NCBI GenBank assembly: GCA_907163375.1
Contig: CAJQUW010005702.1
Location: 62,001-126,000, forward strand
Reading direction: 5' to 3'
DNA length: 64,000 nt
Origin: Prostheceraeus crozeri
Taxonomy: Eukaryota > Platyhelminthes > Polycladida > Euryleptidae
Shown here: one piece after another, positions 44,542 to 51,033 of the stretch
Position numbering within the stretch: position 1 is the first letter of the stretch
Layout: every line of letters begins with the position of its first letter
Made by a program: the position numbers and the translations under genes
Notes under the pieces: model-generated
What the model saw: only the letters and a program-made list of their open reading frames with translations
Database searches by the model: none
What the model was told of the DNA's origin: nothing

Positions 44542-44825
44542 CAAACAAGTAATGGGCAAAAGACCGTTCCAGGACAGGACAGGTCAAAAAAAAAATTGGT
44601 AACTTTAAAAACGACATAAATTCATGAATTTAGTCCCTTTTTCAGGTTTTAAAGACCTGAATTCATGAATTTAGTCCATTCAAAAAGTACCATTTTTCAA
44701 AAAAAATGGTATTTTTAAAAACAACATAAATTCATGAATTTGAACCCTTTTTCAGGTTATGAAGACCTAAATTCATAAATTTGGGCGTTTTTAAAAATAC
44801 CCAGTTTTTCAAATTTTTCAAAAAT

Positions 44826-45102
44826 CTCAAATTTGAGAATTGCAATTTTCACCCTTAAAATCATGACCGTTCTAGGACACCGAAAATCATAAAAGTTGAA
44901 AATCTCAAATTTGAGAATTACAATTTTTACCTAGAAAATCATGACCGTTCCAGGACACCGAAAAAATCAGAAAAGTTAAGAATCTCAAATTTGAGAATTA
45001 CAATCGGGCGAAGCCCTAGAACCTTCGGTTCGATTTTCATTGCTTAAATCATGACCGTTCTAGGACACCGAAAATCATAAAAGTTGAAAATCTCAAATTT
45101 GA
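44826..45102 (+). repeat. Tandem units in TIR, one interrupted by a GC hairpin
   Basis: CTCAAATTTGAG begins units at 44826, 44904, 44984 and 45091, giving periods of 78, 80 and 107. Each unit has the order CTCAAATTTGAGAATT, AATCATGACCGTTC, AGGACACCGAAAA. The third unit is longer by almost exactly the 28-base GC-rich hairpin element at 45005-45032 plus 2 bases, so the first two units serve as empty-site comparisons. Confidence 0.88.
45005..45032 (+). repeat. 28-nt GC twin-hairpin element (TIR copy), flanked by AT
   Basis: The element starts with C, then GGGCGAAGCCC, then TA, then GAACCTTCGGTTC plus G. Both stems close on a three-base loop (GAA, then TTC). It contains GCGAAGC, a heptamer known to form an unusually stable DNA mini-hairpin. 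It is flanked by AT on both sides and sits within an otherwise AT-rich tandem unit. The same 28 bases occur in reverse complement inside the polymerase gene. Confidence 0.88.
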
Positions 45103-45179
45103 GAATTTCAAATTCATGAATTTTATCCATCTTTCAGGTTTTTAAAATATATCATGTGACTAAAAATATTTCTTTAAAA

Positions 45180-45338
45180 ATGGAAGAAACAAAAATGGAA
45201 GGAACTTCAGAAATGAATGAAACAAAAATGGAAGGAACAAAAGTGGAAGGAACTTCAGAAATGGAAGAAACAAAAGTGGAAGGGACCGCAAGAATATATC
45301 CTTCGTTATCTCAATTAAACTTTTACGGAGCAGCGTGA
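45180..45338 (+). pseudogene. Orphan 5' copy of the TIR-spanning membrane-protein gene
   Basis: The left TIR carries the first 46 or so codons of the membrane-protein gene that is full length at the right end. It includes the Glu/Thr/Met/Lys-rich repeats built on MEGT and VEGT and the segment ARIYPSLSQL. At 45320 the TIR ends, and the frame runs only a few unrelated residues (NFYGAA) to a stop. The frame also extends upstream to a GTG, but in a eukaryotic element the ATG at 45180 is the credible start. It may be transcribed from the duplicated promoter to give a 52-residue peptide, but nothing suggests that peptide is functional. Confidence 0.85.
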
Positions 45339-45479
45339 CTTCTTTCTTTCTTTCTCTCTCTCTCGATCCTGTCTGTTACAGGAATATTGTATTCACAATG
45401 ACATGCATTCTTTAAAACAATTGCTTGTCTTCAATGAGAATAATTCCCATATGCTTTTAATAGAATGACCTTGAACGCA

Positions 45480-45570
45480 AATGGAAAAATACACCAACTA
45501 TCGAACCATGTCGACAGCCATATCGACAAACTTTCTGACATCGGCGCGACAGTTGGTGTATTTTTCCATT
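45480..45570. repeat. Perfect 20-bp inverted repeat with structured 51-nt loop
   Basis: The arms AATGGAAAAATACACCAACT (45480-45499) and its exact complement (45551-45570) enclose 51 bases. Inside the loop TGTCGA and TCGACA form a second small stem, so a branched hairpin is possible. The sequence matches no repeat elsewhere in the window. A tiny terminal-inverted-repeat transposon remnant or a regulatory hairpin are both possible. Confidence 0.8.
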
Positions 45571-45798
45571 CAAGCAGTGTCGCATGAATGATTGTTATTG
45601 AAACCAAAATGAAGAGAAATGCTCATTCATTTCTCTTCTCTCTCATATGTCTATTGTGTTTAGATTGTATTTGTTCTTTTGTTCTCATAGTGTGAATGAG
45701 ATTTCACAACTCGCATTATGCGCTATTGTCTGTGATTTCCTTCACCCCTATCAGCTGAAACAATTTTAGCAGCTGCTACACGCTAATTCTTTTGAGAA

Positions 45799-46015
45799 AT
45801 GTCTGAAATAGATTTTATTCCATTTAAAATGAGAAACATCAGGGTCTTCCAAAAAATATACAGCAAACAAAACCACATTAAATTTCGATTTAAATGAGAT
45901 TGCTAAGCAATTGGGAATAAAGAATTTTCACATATTGATGAGTAATGAATTACTATTGATAAAAGATGTACGAAACACTGACTCAACTCATACAATGCAA
46001 CAATGTAACGTTTAA
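45799..46015 (+). pseudogene. Decayed 5' fragment of the adenain-like protease gene
   Basis: Bases from about 45850 to 45960 are a diverged duplicate of the start of the protease gene at 46263. The translated segment beginning at 45881 reads NFDLNEIAKQLGIKNFHILM, against NFDLKKIANQLGIKNFHVLM in the intact gene. An upstream ATG at 45799 opens a frame offset by one base from this segment, so a frameshift separates them. The downstream frame stops at 46015, long before any catalytic residue could be encoded. It is a non-functional relic of a local duplication or of a replaced older gene. Confidence 0.85.
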
Positions 46016-46049
46016 ATTTAGATTAAATTAAATCATTTCAAAATTGAAT

Positions 46050-46228
46050 AAGTAGTAAAGAAAGACATCATTAGAGACCAGTTTTAAATCAATACCCCCC
46101 CCCTTCTGACTAAGTAGTAAGGAAAGTCATCATTATAAAAATGTTTTAAATCAATACTCCTTCTGACTAAGTAGTAAGGAAAGACATCATTAGAGAACAG
46201 TTTTAAATCAATACCCCCCCTCTGACTT
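46050..46228 (+). repeat. Three tandem ~60-nt repeats with C-runs
   Basis: AAGTAGTAA(A/G)GAAAG(A/T)CATCATTA starts copies at 46050, 46112 and 46169. Each ends with GTTTTAAATCAATAC and a run of C followed by TTCTGACT. The C-run differs between copies (nine, none, seven). They lie directly upstream of the protease gene and may hold its promoter, but no clear motif proves this. Confidence 0.85.
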
Positions 46229-46262
46229 CTAGGGGTCCCTTAAGAAATTTTTTTATTATAAA

Positions 46263-46751
46263 ATGAGCAACATAAATGAGTTTTTGAAATTATATGGAAC
46301 ACAAACGACAACGAATTTCGACCTAAAGAAAATCGCAAATCAATTGGGAATAAAGAATTTTCATGTTCTAATGAGAGACAAATTACAATTGATCAAAAAT
46401 AAGCCAACAGGAACCTTCAGTTCCCGGAACAAAGTTCCATCAATAACTGTAAATTTCATAACAAATCTTCATACGTCAGATGAAAAAGGTGTACATTGGT
46501 CAGCAGGCGTTAAAAATCATCAGCAGAACTATTATTTTGATCGCCCGGAGGCTGAGAACTATTGGTTCGATTCATACGGTTTGTCCCCTACAAATGAAGT
46601 AAAAGAATTACTTGGAACGGGAACATACAATACATTTCAAATTCAAAAACCAGGAACTACCTATTGTGGACAATTATGTTTATACGTTTTGTACAAATTA
46701 CAAAAAGGAGTACCATTTCTTGATATTATGTTAGAGTTAAACAATCTATAA
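46263..46751 (+). CDS. Adenain-like virion maturation cysteine protease
   Basis: This is a protein of 162 residues related to adenovirus protease (family C5/ULP1-like), which cleaves capsid and core precursors during virion assembly. The catalytic elements are visible in the right order and spacing: His78 in GVHWSAG, Asp103 in YWFDSYG, Gln128 as oxyanion residue, and Cys135 in TYCGQLC. The Gln-to-Cys distance of seven matches adenain. The first 60 residues precede the core. Residues about 50-59 are encoded by a twin-hairpin GC-rich segment (46410-46437) flanked by CA, probably an in-frame insertion. The gene is the only rightward gene in the left part of the element and converges on the integrase gene with just 34 bases between stop codons. 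The start is the first ATG, after TTTTATTATAAA. It appears intact. Confidence 0.9.
   Translation: MSNINEFLKLYGTQTTTNFDLKKIANQLGIKNFHVLMRDKLQLIKNKPTGTFSSRNKVPSITVNFITNLHTSDEKGVHWSAGVKNHQQNYYFDRPEAENYWFDSYGLSPTNEVKELLGTGTYNTFQIQKPGTTYCGQLCLYVLYKLQKGVPFLDIMLELNNL
46410..46437 (+). repeat. GC twin-hairpin insert in protease gene, flanked by CA
   Basis: Two short stems follow each other: GGAAC/GTTCC around CTTCA, then GGAAC/GTTCC around AAA. The 28-base segment is flanked on both sides by CA and reads through in frame. The sequence is more diverged from the typical member than the polymerase copies, so membership rests on architecture, length and flanks. Confidence 0.6.
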
Positions 46752-46755
46752 CTCA

Positions 46756-46780
46756 AGCGAAGCTAGCTAAAGCGCCACCT
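46756..46780. repeat. Small GC hairpins between convergent genes
   Basis: AGCGAAGCT (46756-46764) contains the stable GCGAAGC hairpin heptamer and is followed by GCGCC and ACCTAAAGGT. It fills the 34-base gap between the stops of the protease and integrase genes, so it may also act in 3'-end formation. It is a partial member of the GC-hairpin family. Confidence 0.5.
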
Positions 46781-46785
46781 AAAGG

Positions 46786-48249
46786 TTAAAGCTCTGTTTT
46801 CTGTAATTCATTTTGATAAAAACGACCTCTGATATCTTCATCATCTAAATCTTTAATTTCGTAAGTAATCGGATAACTTTGATTTATTTTAGAAACTTCA
46901 AATATTTCTTTAGTCCAATAGCCAACAAAGCCTTTTTCAAATTTGTTCTTATATTTAAATATTCTAACTCTATCTCCAATTTTAAATTTCGGCTTAAGTT
47001 TCTGTAAATTCGGATTACTCTCATTTGAATTATTATTCTCGAATATTTTTTTTCTTATCAAATCAGGGTCGACAGAAGCATTCTTTGGAGTTTCTTCAAT
47101 ACCAGAATGAACTTTATTATTGTACTCATCTACAATTCCTGGTAATATTTTTAACCATTTCTGATTTCTTTGCTCAGTAAATTTCTTGAATAATTTATTT
47201 TTTAACGTCCGATTGAATCTTTCTATCACTACGGCCTTCCCTGCATTTTCAGTTGAATAAACAGTTTCAAATAATGGTTGAACGTTTCGGTTATAAAATT
47301 CCGATCCTTTATCAACAAACAATTTTCTTGGCTTTCTATTACTTTCTTTAAAGATTTCTTCAAACGCATATTTAACTGATAGACCACTTTTATTTTTTAA
47401 AGGTTTCACCCAAGCGTATCGTGTATATAAATCTATAACGGTCAATGCGTATTTATAATCAGAATCATTCGGCATATGAATAAGATCAGCACTCCAAATA
47501 TCATCTTTATTAAATACTTTTACTTTCAATAGATATTTCGGCTTTCTATATTCCTTGTGAATTTCGGACGCGTAGGTTCGAGCGTTGCTCTCAGAGTTAT
47601 TAGTTCGAGCGTTGCTCTCAGAGTTATTAGTTCGAGCGTTGCTCTCAGAGTTATTAGTTCGAGCGTTGCTCTCAGAGTTATTAGTTCGAGCGTTGCTCTC
47701 AGAGTTATTAGTTCGAGCGTTGCTCTCAGACAGCTTAGCTGTCGTTTCATTTAAACCCTGTCCGAATAATATTTTAGCTTGTAAAGCTTTCTTAACAAAC
47801 ATTCTTTCAATTTTTTCTCTAAATGTAGGATTCTGAATACTATCTAATTCTTGTATCATCTTCTTATCAGCTGCATGACGAGAACTTAGATCATGATTTC
47901 GATAAGCTAAATCATGCCTGTAAGCGGCGGCGTCTACTCTATTTATCGGTTCTTCACCTGGTTTCGGATTATTATTCTCATCTAGTCTTATATCTAATCG
48001 AGTTCCTGGACCGGTATATGAATGACCAGGAAGATGTTTTTCTTTCGAATATTTACTCCAAATAAATCCAGGAAAGTTTTCTAATGTTTTTTGTATGTCA
48101 CCACCGTAGGTAGTAGTCAAACTTTGTTTGTTGTCGTTACCTTCATAAATTTTACAATTTGAGTTTTTATTTTTGTTTAATAGATAATTCAATAAATCTA
48201 AATTAGAAATTTTTAATTTAGTTAAATTTTCGGAATTTGTAGAATTCAT
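46786..48249 (-). CDS. Phospholipase A2-like domain fused to a DDE integrase
   Basis: This is a 487-residue fusion. Residues about 70-160 are a parvovirus-type secreted PLA2 domain, with the Ca-binding loop YTGPGT (GPG 80-82) and the catalytic HDLAY (His112, Asp113). Such domains help virions breach endosomal membranes. Residues 174-225 are six copies of SESNARTNN. Residues about 235-487 are an integrase: catalytic core with Asp255 (WSADLIHM), Asp313 (FVDKGSEF) and Glu343 (VIERFNRTLK), then an SH3/chromo-like C-terminal domain (RVRIFKYKNKFEKGF to GRFYQNELQ). The usual N-terminal zinc domain of Polinton integrases is absent, and the second Asp to Glu gap is 29 residues rather than about 34-35. 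LFGQG (161-165) fits the adenain consensus (M/I/L)XGX-G and could separate the two activities. The fusion probably arose by deletion between two neighbouring genes. Integrase activity is uncertain. Confidence 0.88.
   Translation of the reverse strand: MNSTNSENLTKLKISNLDLLNYLLNKNKNSNCKIYEGNDNKQSLTTTYGGDIQKTLENFPGFIWSKYSKEKHLPGHSYTGPGTRLDIRLDENNNPKPGEEPINRVDAAAYRHDLAYRNHDLSSRHAADKKMIQELDSIQNPTFREKIERMFVKKALQAKILFGQGLNETTAKLSESNARTNNSESNARTNNSESNARTNNSESNARTNNSESNARTNNSESNARTYASEIHKEYRKPKYLLKVKVFNKDDIWSADLIHMPNDSDYKYALTVIDLYTRYAWVKPLKNKSGLSVKYAFEEIFKESNRKPRKLFVDKGSEFYNRNVQPLFETVYSTENAGKAVVIERFNRTLKNKLFKKFTEQRNQKWLKILPGIVDEYNNKVHSGIEETPKNASVDPDLIRKKIFENNNSNESNPNLQKLKPKFKIGDRVRIFKYKNKFEKGFVGYWTKEIFEVSKINQSYPITYEIKDLDDEDIRGRFYQNELQKTEL
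47576..47730 (-). repeat. 27-bp tandem repeat (5.7 copies) in the PLA2-integrase linker
   Basis: The unit starts GTTCGAGCGTTGCTCTCAGA and repeats at 47576, 47603, 47630, 47657, 47684 and 47711 (the last partial). It encodes SESNARTNN on the minus strand. Each unit contains GAGC-GTT-GCTC, a stem with a three-base loop like the GC-hairpin family. The copies are identical as far as I can see, which implies recent amplification. The other frames through it are open only because of the repeat and are not genes. Confidence 0.93.
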
Positions 48250-48318
48250 TTTAAAAGATAAAAAAAATTAAAAAGATAAAATAAAATAATTGTTTTACCG
48301 AAAAAGGTTCTGAGGTTA

Positions 48319-48860
48319 TTACCTTATCATACTAGGACTTAGATATATTCCAGAACCATCTTTAGTTTCTTTAATTTCAATTAAATCATCAACATTGTGG
48401 AGAATATTTTTAAGAACTCGTTTTCCTTCATCAACTAATTTTAATTTACTAATAAAATTATCTACTACTCCTTTTCCTTCGGGCGAAGCCCTGGAAGACA
48501 TCTCCGTTGACCCATGAACCGATGTCCCTTCACCCCTAGCAACTTTCTCTAACTCTCTGTTATGACGTTTTTGTTCTTCTAATGCTGCCTTCTCTGATTT
48601 TTTTTATTTACTTCTTGGACAATACCAGCTGTCCCACCTGCAACACTTCCTGCTGCTGCTATGCCACCTATTATTAGGGGAATTAATGGGAGAATCCCGC
48701 CATTCTTTTCTTCTTGTAATTGAATATTCTCTATCATTGGTTTACTTATGTAATACTTTTTTTTATTAATAGTAATAGTTTTAGGGGTATTTTTGTCAAC
48801 AATATTACGTAATTTTAATTCAACAGTTTTATTATTAATATTACTTTTCGCTTGCGACAT
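48319..48860 (-). CDS. Small virion-type protein with hydrophobic Gly/Ala segment, frameshifted
   Basis: Two overlapping-style frames form one gene. The 5' part (48579-48860, 93 codons) has a basic N-terminus, KYYISKPMIENIQL, then a membrane-active-looking stretch LPLIPLIIGGIAAAGS near residue 55. The 3' part continues in the frame used by 48319-48501, ending KDGSGIYLSPSMI after a conserved DEGKRVLKNIL block. Glycine-rich hydrophobic proteins of this kind are standard in Polintons and adintoviruses and have been compared with small adenovirus core or membrane-active proteins. That comparison is only by resemblance. The frames are offset by one base at an A8 run (plus-strand T-run 48598-48605). 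This could be a true indel, a sequencing error or a slippery -1 site. A 49-nt GC hairpin element lies in the 3' part and encodes the SSRASP segment. The gene sits between integrase and major capsid, leftward. Confidence 0.7.
48480..48528 (-). repeat. 49-nt GC hairpin element inside virion gene, flanked by TT
   Basis: It begins with the shared module CGGGCGAAGCCCTGGAAG and continues with a larger hairpin whose arms are GACATC and GATGTC. It is flanked by TT on each side. Forty-eight bases are identical to the copy at 50971-51018, which lies in an unrelated spacer. Element plus 2-bp flank equals 51 bases, so the reading frame is kept. Confidence 0.85.
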
Positions 48861-48887
48861 TTTTAATAAAAAAATTTAAAGCTAAGA

Positions 48888-49023
48888 ATTTTAAGTTGTC
48901 AAAATTTTTAATCTATTCTAGTTACCAAAAATTTTAAGTTACCAAAATTTTTAATCTATTCTAGTTATGAAAAATTTTTAAGTTAAGAATTTTTAATCTA
49001 TTCTAGTTATGAAAAAATTTTAA
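48888..49023 (-). repeat. ~43-bp tandem repeats derived from the capsid gene 3' end
   Basis: ATCTATTCTAGTTA recurs at 48911, 48954 and 48996 (periods 43 and 42), with AAAATTTTTAA between. The last unit merges with the end of the capsid gene (TTTATTCTAG at 49028-49037), so the repeats look like duplications of the capsid stop-codon region. They form the leader of the downstream small virion gene and may hold its promoter. Confidence 0.8.
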
Positions 49024-50358
49024 TTAATTTATTCTAGTCATCTTCCCATTAAGAATTTCAATAGAATATTTTACATCTTCTAGCAATAAACCATAAGCCA
49101 TCAATGAAGTTGTGGAATCTTTCTTTTCAATATTAATTGTTACATCACAACCAGTCTTGATAATATCTTCAGATTGTGCACTTAAATCGAAACAGAAAAT
49201 TGGATATAAATGTCTCCAATCTCCAGGAGTTAATTGTGGTTCAACTCCAAATTCTATACAAAGATTTCGATAAGAATCATATCCTTCCATAAATTGATTA
49301 TTGGTATCATCGAATCTTAATGGATCAATTGGATATCGAGTTTGATTTAATGAAACTTGTAAACTTCGAATTGTATTAATATGAAAAATATTATTGTTCT
49401 TATCAAAACTTGGAGAATTATTTCTTTGAAATGTTAGTAATAAATATCTTGGTGTATTCGCAGTTCTAGTAAAATGCCAGTTAAATCTTTGTTCGGAAAA
49501 AGTTACTGAACTAGCAGTTCTCTTTAGAAAATTAACTGGAATTGGTTTGTTAGTATTTAATCTTTTAGCAATAGCTGTTTCAATCTCTAAACTAGGAGTA
49601 ATATGCTTAATCCACCATTCAAGTCTATCAATTTTTAAATATGCTTTTTTTCCAGTCTTACCAAAAAAGATTAATTCATTATTTGCTGTACGATGAATTA
49701 TTAATTTAAATTTTAACTGATATGATATTTTAACATAATCTAAATATCCGAATAATGGAGACAATGACCAATTTACTGTTTGCTTACTTTTCTTGTTAAA
49801 TTCACGTCTTTCTTTATATGCAGTATTGTTTGTTTTATTTAAATGTTTTGCAATATTTTCTACATCTTTCGCAATTCCTGCGGCATCTGTTCCAGCGTGA
49901 GTTAAATCCTCAATAATTATGCCATCATTAGTATCAGGAAACCAACCTTCGATTTCATGCTTTTTATTATTTTCACCAATTATTACAAATCTAAGCATTG
50001 TATCAATTACACCTGGAGAATCACTTATTGTTTCTATATTTTGAGTTGCAACATCTAAACGCATTTGTGTAAATAATCTTGGAAAGAAATTATTCTCTAG
50101 TGTAATATTATCGGTATCTGGTAATGGTGTTGTAAAATTAGCATCAGAATATAGAGAATATTCACAGTGTAAAAATGAATCAGGTAAATATAAATAACTC
50201 TGCTGATTATCAACTTCAAAGATTAAATCTCCTCCAGTATTTACTCTACTGGAAGATCCGGGATTCATAGCAATTCTTATATAGTCATTCTTTTTTTGAT
50301 TATAACTGACGAACGGAGGATCGTCTAATCTAAATTTATTTTCGATAAGCGAAGACAT
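49024..50358 (-). CDS. Double jelly-roll major capsid protein
   Basis: This protein of 444 residues has the Polinton/adintovirus hexon-type pattern that forms the icosahedral shell. Recognisable landmarks are a first barrel with GGDLIFEVDNQQSYLYLPDS (residues 42-61) and FFPRLFTQMRLDV (91-103), and the turn region WSLSPLFGYLDYVK (197-210). A conserved block WWIKHITPSLEIETAIAKRL (248-267) follows, then RYLLLTFQRNN (304-314), and the C-terminal signature YPIFCFDLSAQSE (385-397) leading to AYGLLLEDVKYSIE (421-434). The length fits the family (about 430-550). There is no signal peptide or membrane segment. The leader before the ATG holds AAATTTTTTTTTC and a TTATAAAA box-like stretch. It lies in the leftward structural block between the two small virion genes. 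It is intact, with no hairpin insertion. Confidence 0.85.
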   Translation of the reverse strand: MSSLIENKFRLDDPPFVSYNQKKNDYIRIAMNPGSSSRVNTGGDLIFEVDNQQSYLYLPDSFLHCEYSLYSDANFTTPLPDTDNITLENNFFPRLFTQMRLDVATQNIETISDSPGVIDTMLRFVIIGENNKKHEIEGWFPDTNDGIIIEDLTHAGTDAAGIAKDVENIAKHLNKTNNTAYKERREFNKKSKQTVNWSLSPLFGYLDYVKISYQLKFKLIIHRTANNELIFFGKTGKKAYLKIDRLEWWIKHITPSLEIETAIAKRLNTNKPIPVNFLKRTASSVTFSEQRFNWHFTRTANTPRYLLLTFQRNNSPSFDKNNNIFHINTIRSLQVSLNQTRYPIDPLRFDDTNNQFMEGYDSYRNLCIEFGVEPQLTPGDWRHLYPIFCFDLSAQSEDIIKTGCDVTINIEKKDSTTSLMAYGLLLEDVKYSIEILNGKMTRIN

Positions 50359-50429
50359 TTTTATAAAAAATAATTTGACTTTTTGTTTTTCTCACAGATA
50401 GAAAAAAAAATTTTACTAAAATATAATTT

Positions 50430-50930
50430 TTAGAATTTTGCTAGACCAGCTCCGCTACAGCTTTGCTGGTTAGACCGAAGGTTGCTGCTCACGCCATTAC
50501 CTCTTATTTCTTCAATTGTTTTTTTATTATTTTTATTTTCAATATGTTTACTATCACCATCAACAGCTATGTTAGCAATTTTATTTTTTGCTTCATCTGA
50601 AAGTTTTTTTAATTTTTTTAGTTCTTCAGAATCATTCCTAAGTTTACGAATAGCTTCTAGTTGTTTTAATTCGTTTTGAGACTTAACAGCATTTGATATT
50701 GCACTAGCTGTACTACCTATAGCAGCTGCTCCTTTTGCGGCAGATGAAATCAAATCTTTATTATTTTTAATTAAGTTAACAATACTACCAATACCAGAAA
50801 AGATGCCATCCCCTTCTTTTTGAACGGTTTCTCTATTATCATAATGATAAACAGGATTCATACGTGGTTCATGAGAAATTTTTTGATTTGAAGCAAAATG
50901 TTTAAGATTGTGTTTATAAATTATAGGCAT
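50430..50930 (-). CDS. Minor virion-type protein with amphipathic Gly/Ala segment
   Basis: This is a protein of 166 residues. A basic, aromatic N-terminus with PVYHYDNRETVQKEGDG leads to GIFSGIGSIVNLIKNN and the alanine-rich stretch AAKGAAAIGSTASAIS (residues 41-80), which looks like an amphipathic membrane-active helix pair. A charged coiled coil follows (85-115). Small proteins of this architecture next to the capsid gene are typical of Polintons and recall adenovirus VI or X proteins in function, which is inference only. IRGNG at 142-146 fits an adenain cleavage site. The last 20 residues, including a lone Cys158, are encoded by GC-rich hairpin sequence (50440-50490), so the original C-terminus was probably altered by an insertion. 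Confidence 0.68.
   Translation of the reverse strand: MPIIYKHNLKHFASNQKISHEPRMNPVYHYDNRETVQKEGDGIFSGIGSIVNLIKNNKDLISSAAKGAAAIGSTASAISNAVKSQNELKQLEAIRKLRNDSEELKKLKKLSDEAKNKIANIAVDGDSKHIENKNNKKTIEEIRGNGVSSNLRSNQQSCSGAGLAKF
50440..50490 (-). repeat. GC hairpin cluster at the 3' end of the minor virion gene
   Basis: It holds CAGCTTTGCTG (50458-50468), a stem with a TTT loop, and ACCGAAGGT (50474-50482), a stem with a GAA loop. ACCAGC and GCTGGT form a wider pair around the first. Architecture and loop type match the GC-hairpin family, in a locus otherwise rich in A and T. It sets the last codons of the gene. Confidence 0.6.
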
Positions 50931-50970
50931 TTTTTAGTAATAAATTTGACTTTTAGGAAAAATATAAATA

Positions 50971-51018
50971 CGGGCGAAGCCCTGGAAGACATCTCCGTTG
51001 ACCCATGAACCGATGTCC
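50971..51018 (+). repeat. 48-nt GC hairpin element in spacer
   Basis: It is identical over 48 bases to the element inside the frameshifted virion gene (48480-48527). It starts CGGGCGAAGCCCTGGAAG and ends ACCGATGTCC. It lies between the 57-residue gene and the 166-residue gene, where it is surrounded by AT-only sequence. A TA on the left matches a TA two bases past the shared end. This copy shows that the element spreads as a unit independent of gene context. Confidence 0.85.
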
Positions 51019-51033
51019 ATTATAAAAAAATGT

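Larger units (their letters stand above)
44548..45319 (+). repeat. Left terminal inverted repeat
   Basis: This TIR of about 772 bases pairs with the right TIR without net indels over the visible part (44846-45319 against 63527-64000). It is itself repetitive. A 110-base direct repeat starts at 44607 and 44717, carrying the palindrome AAATTCATGAATTT. It is followed by units holding CTCAAATTTGAG and CATGACCGTTC(T/C)AGGACACCG. The inner end lies inside a protein-coding sequence, so the TIR carries the 5' end and probable promoter of the membrane-protein gene that is complete only at the right end. The outer boundary at 44548 is inferred from the satellite break and the AGT start. Confidence 0.9.
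45320..46262. other. Non-coding stretch between left TIR and protease gene
   Basis: No intact gene is visible. In order it holds: a pyrimidine-rich tract ending TTACAG at 45381, which resembles a 3' splice site but has no known exon attached; a 20-bp perfect inverted repeat at 45480-45570; an 11-bp hairpin with arms at 45611-45621 and 45628-45638; a decayed fragment of the protease gene to about 46015; and three tandem repeats with C-runs at 46050-46228. The first 500 bases are less AT-rich than the rest of the element and may be foreign or host-derived. Confidence 0.75.

Noticed and set aside
45156..45179. GTG start for the TIR-spanning gene
   Set aside because: GTG starts are not expected in eukaryotic or viral genes of this kind. 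The ATG 24 bases downstream is preferred.
45339..45381. Pyrimidine tract plus TTACAG as a real 3' splice site
   Set aside because: No exon, donor site or coding continuity is visible, and a CT-rich microsatellite would look the same.
47526..47836. Open frames on both strands through the 27-bp repeat
   Set aside because: A 27-bp unit keeps every frame open. Only the minus-strand frame with PLA2 and integrase domains is supported.
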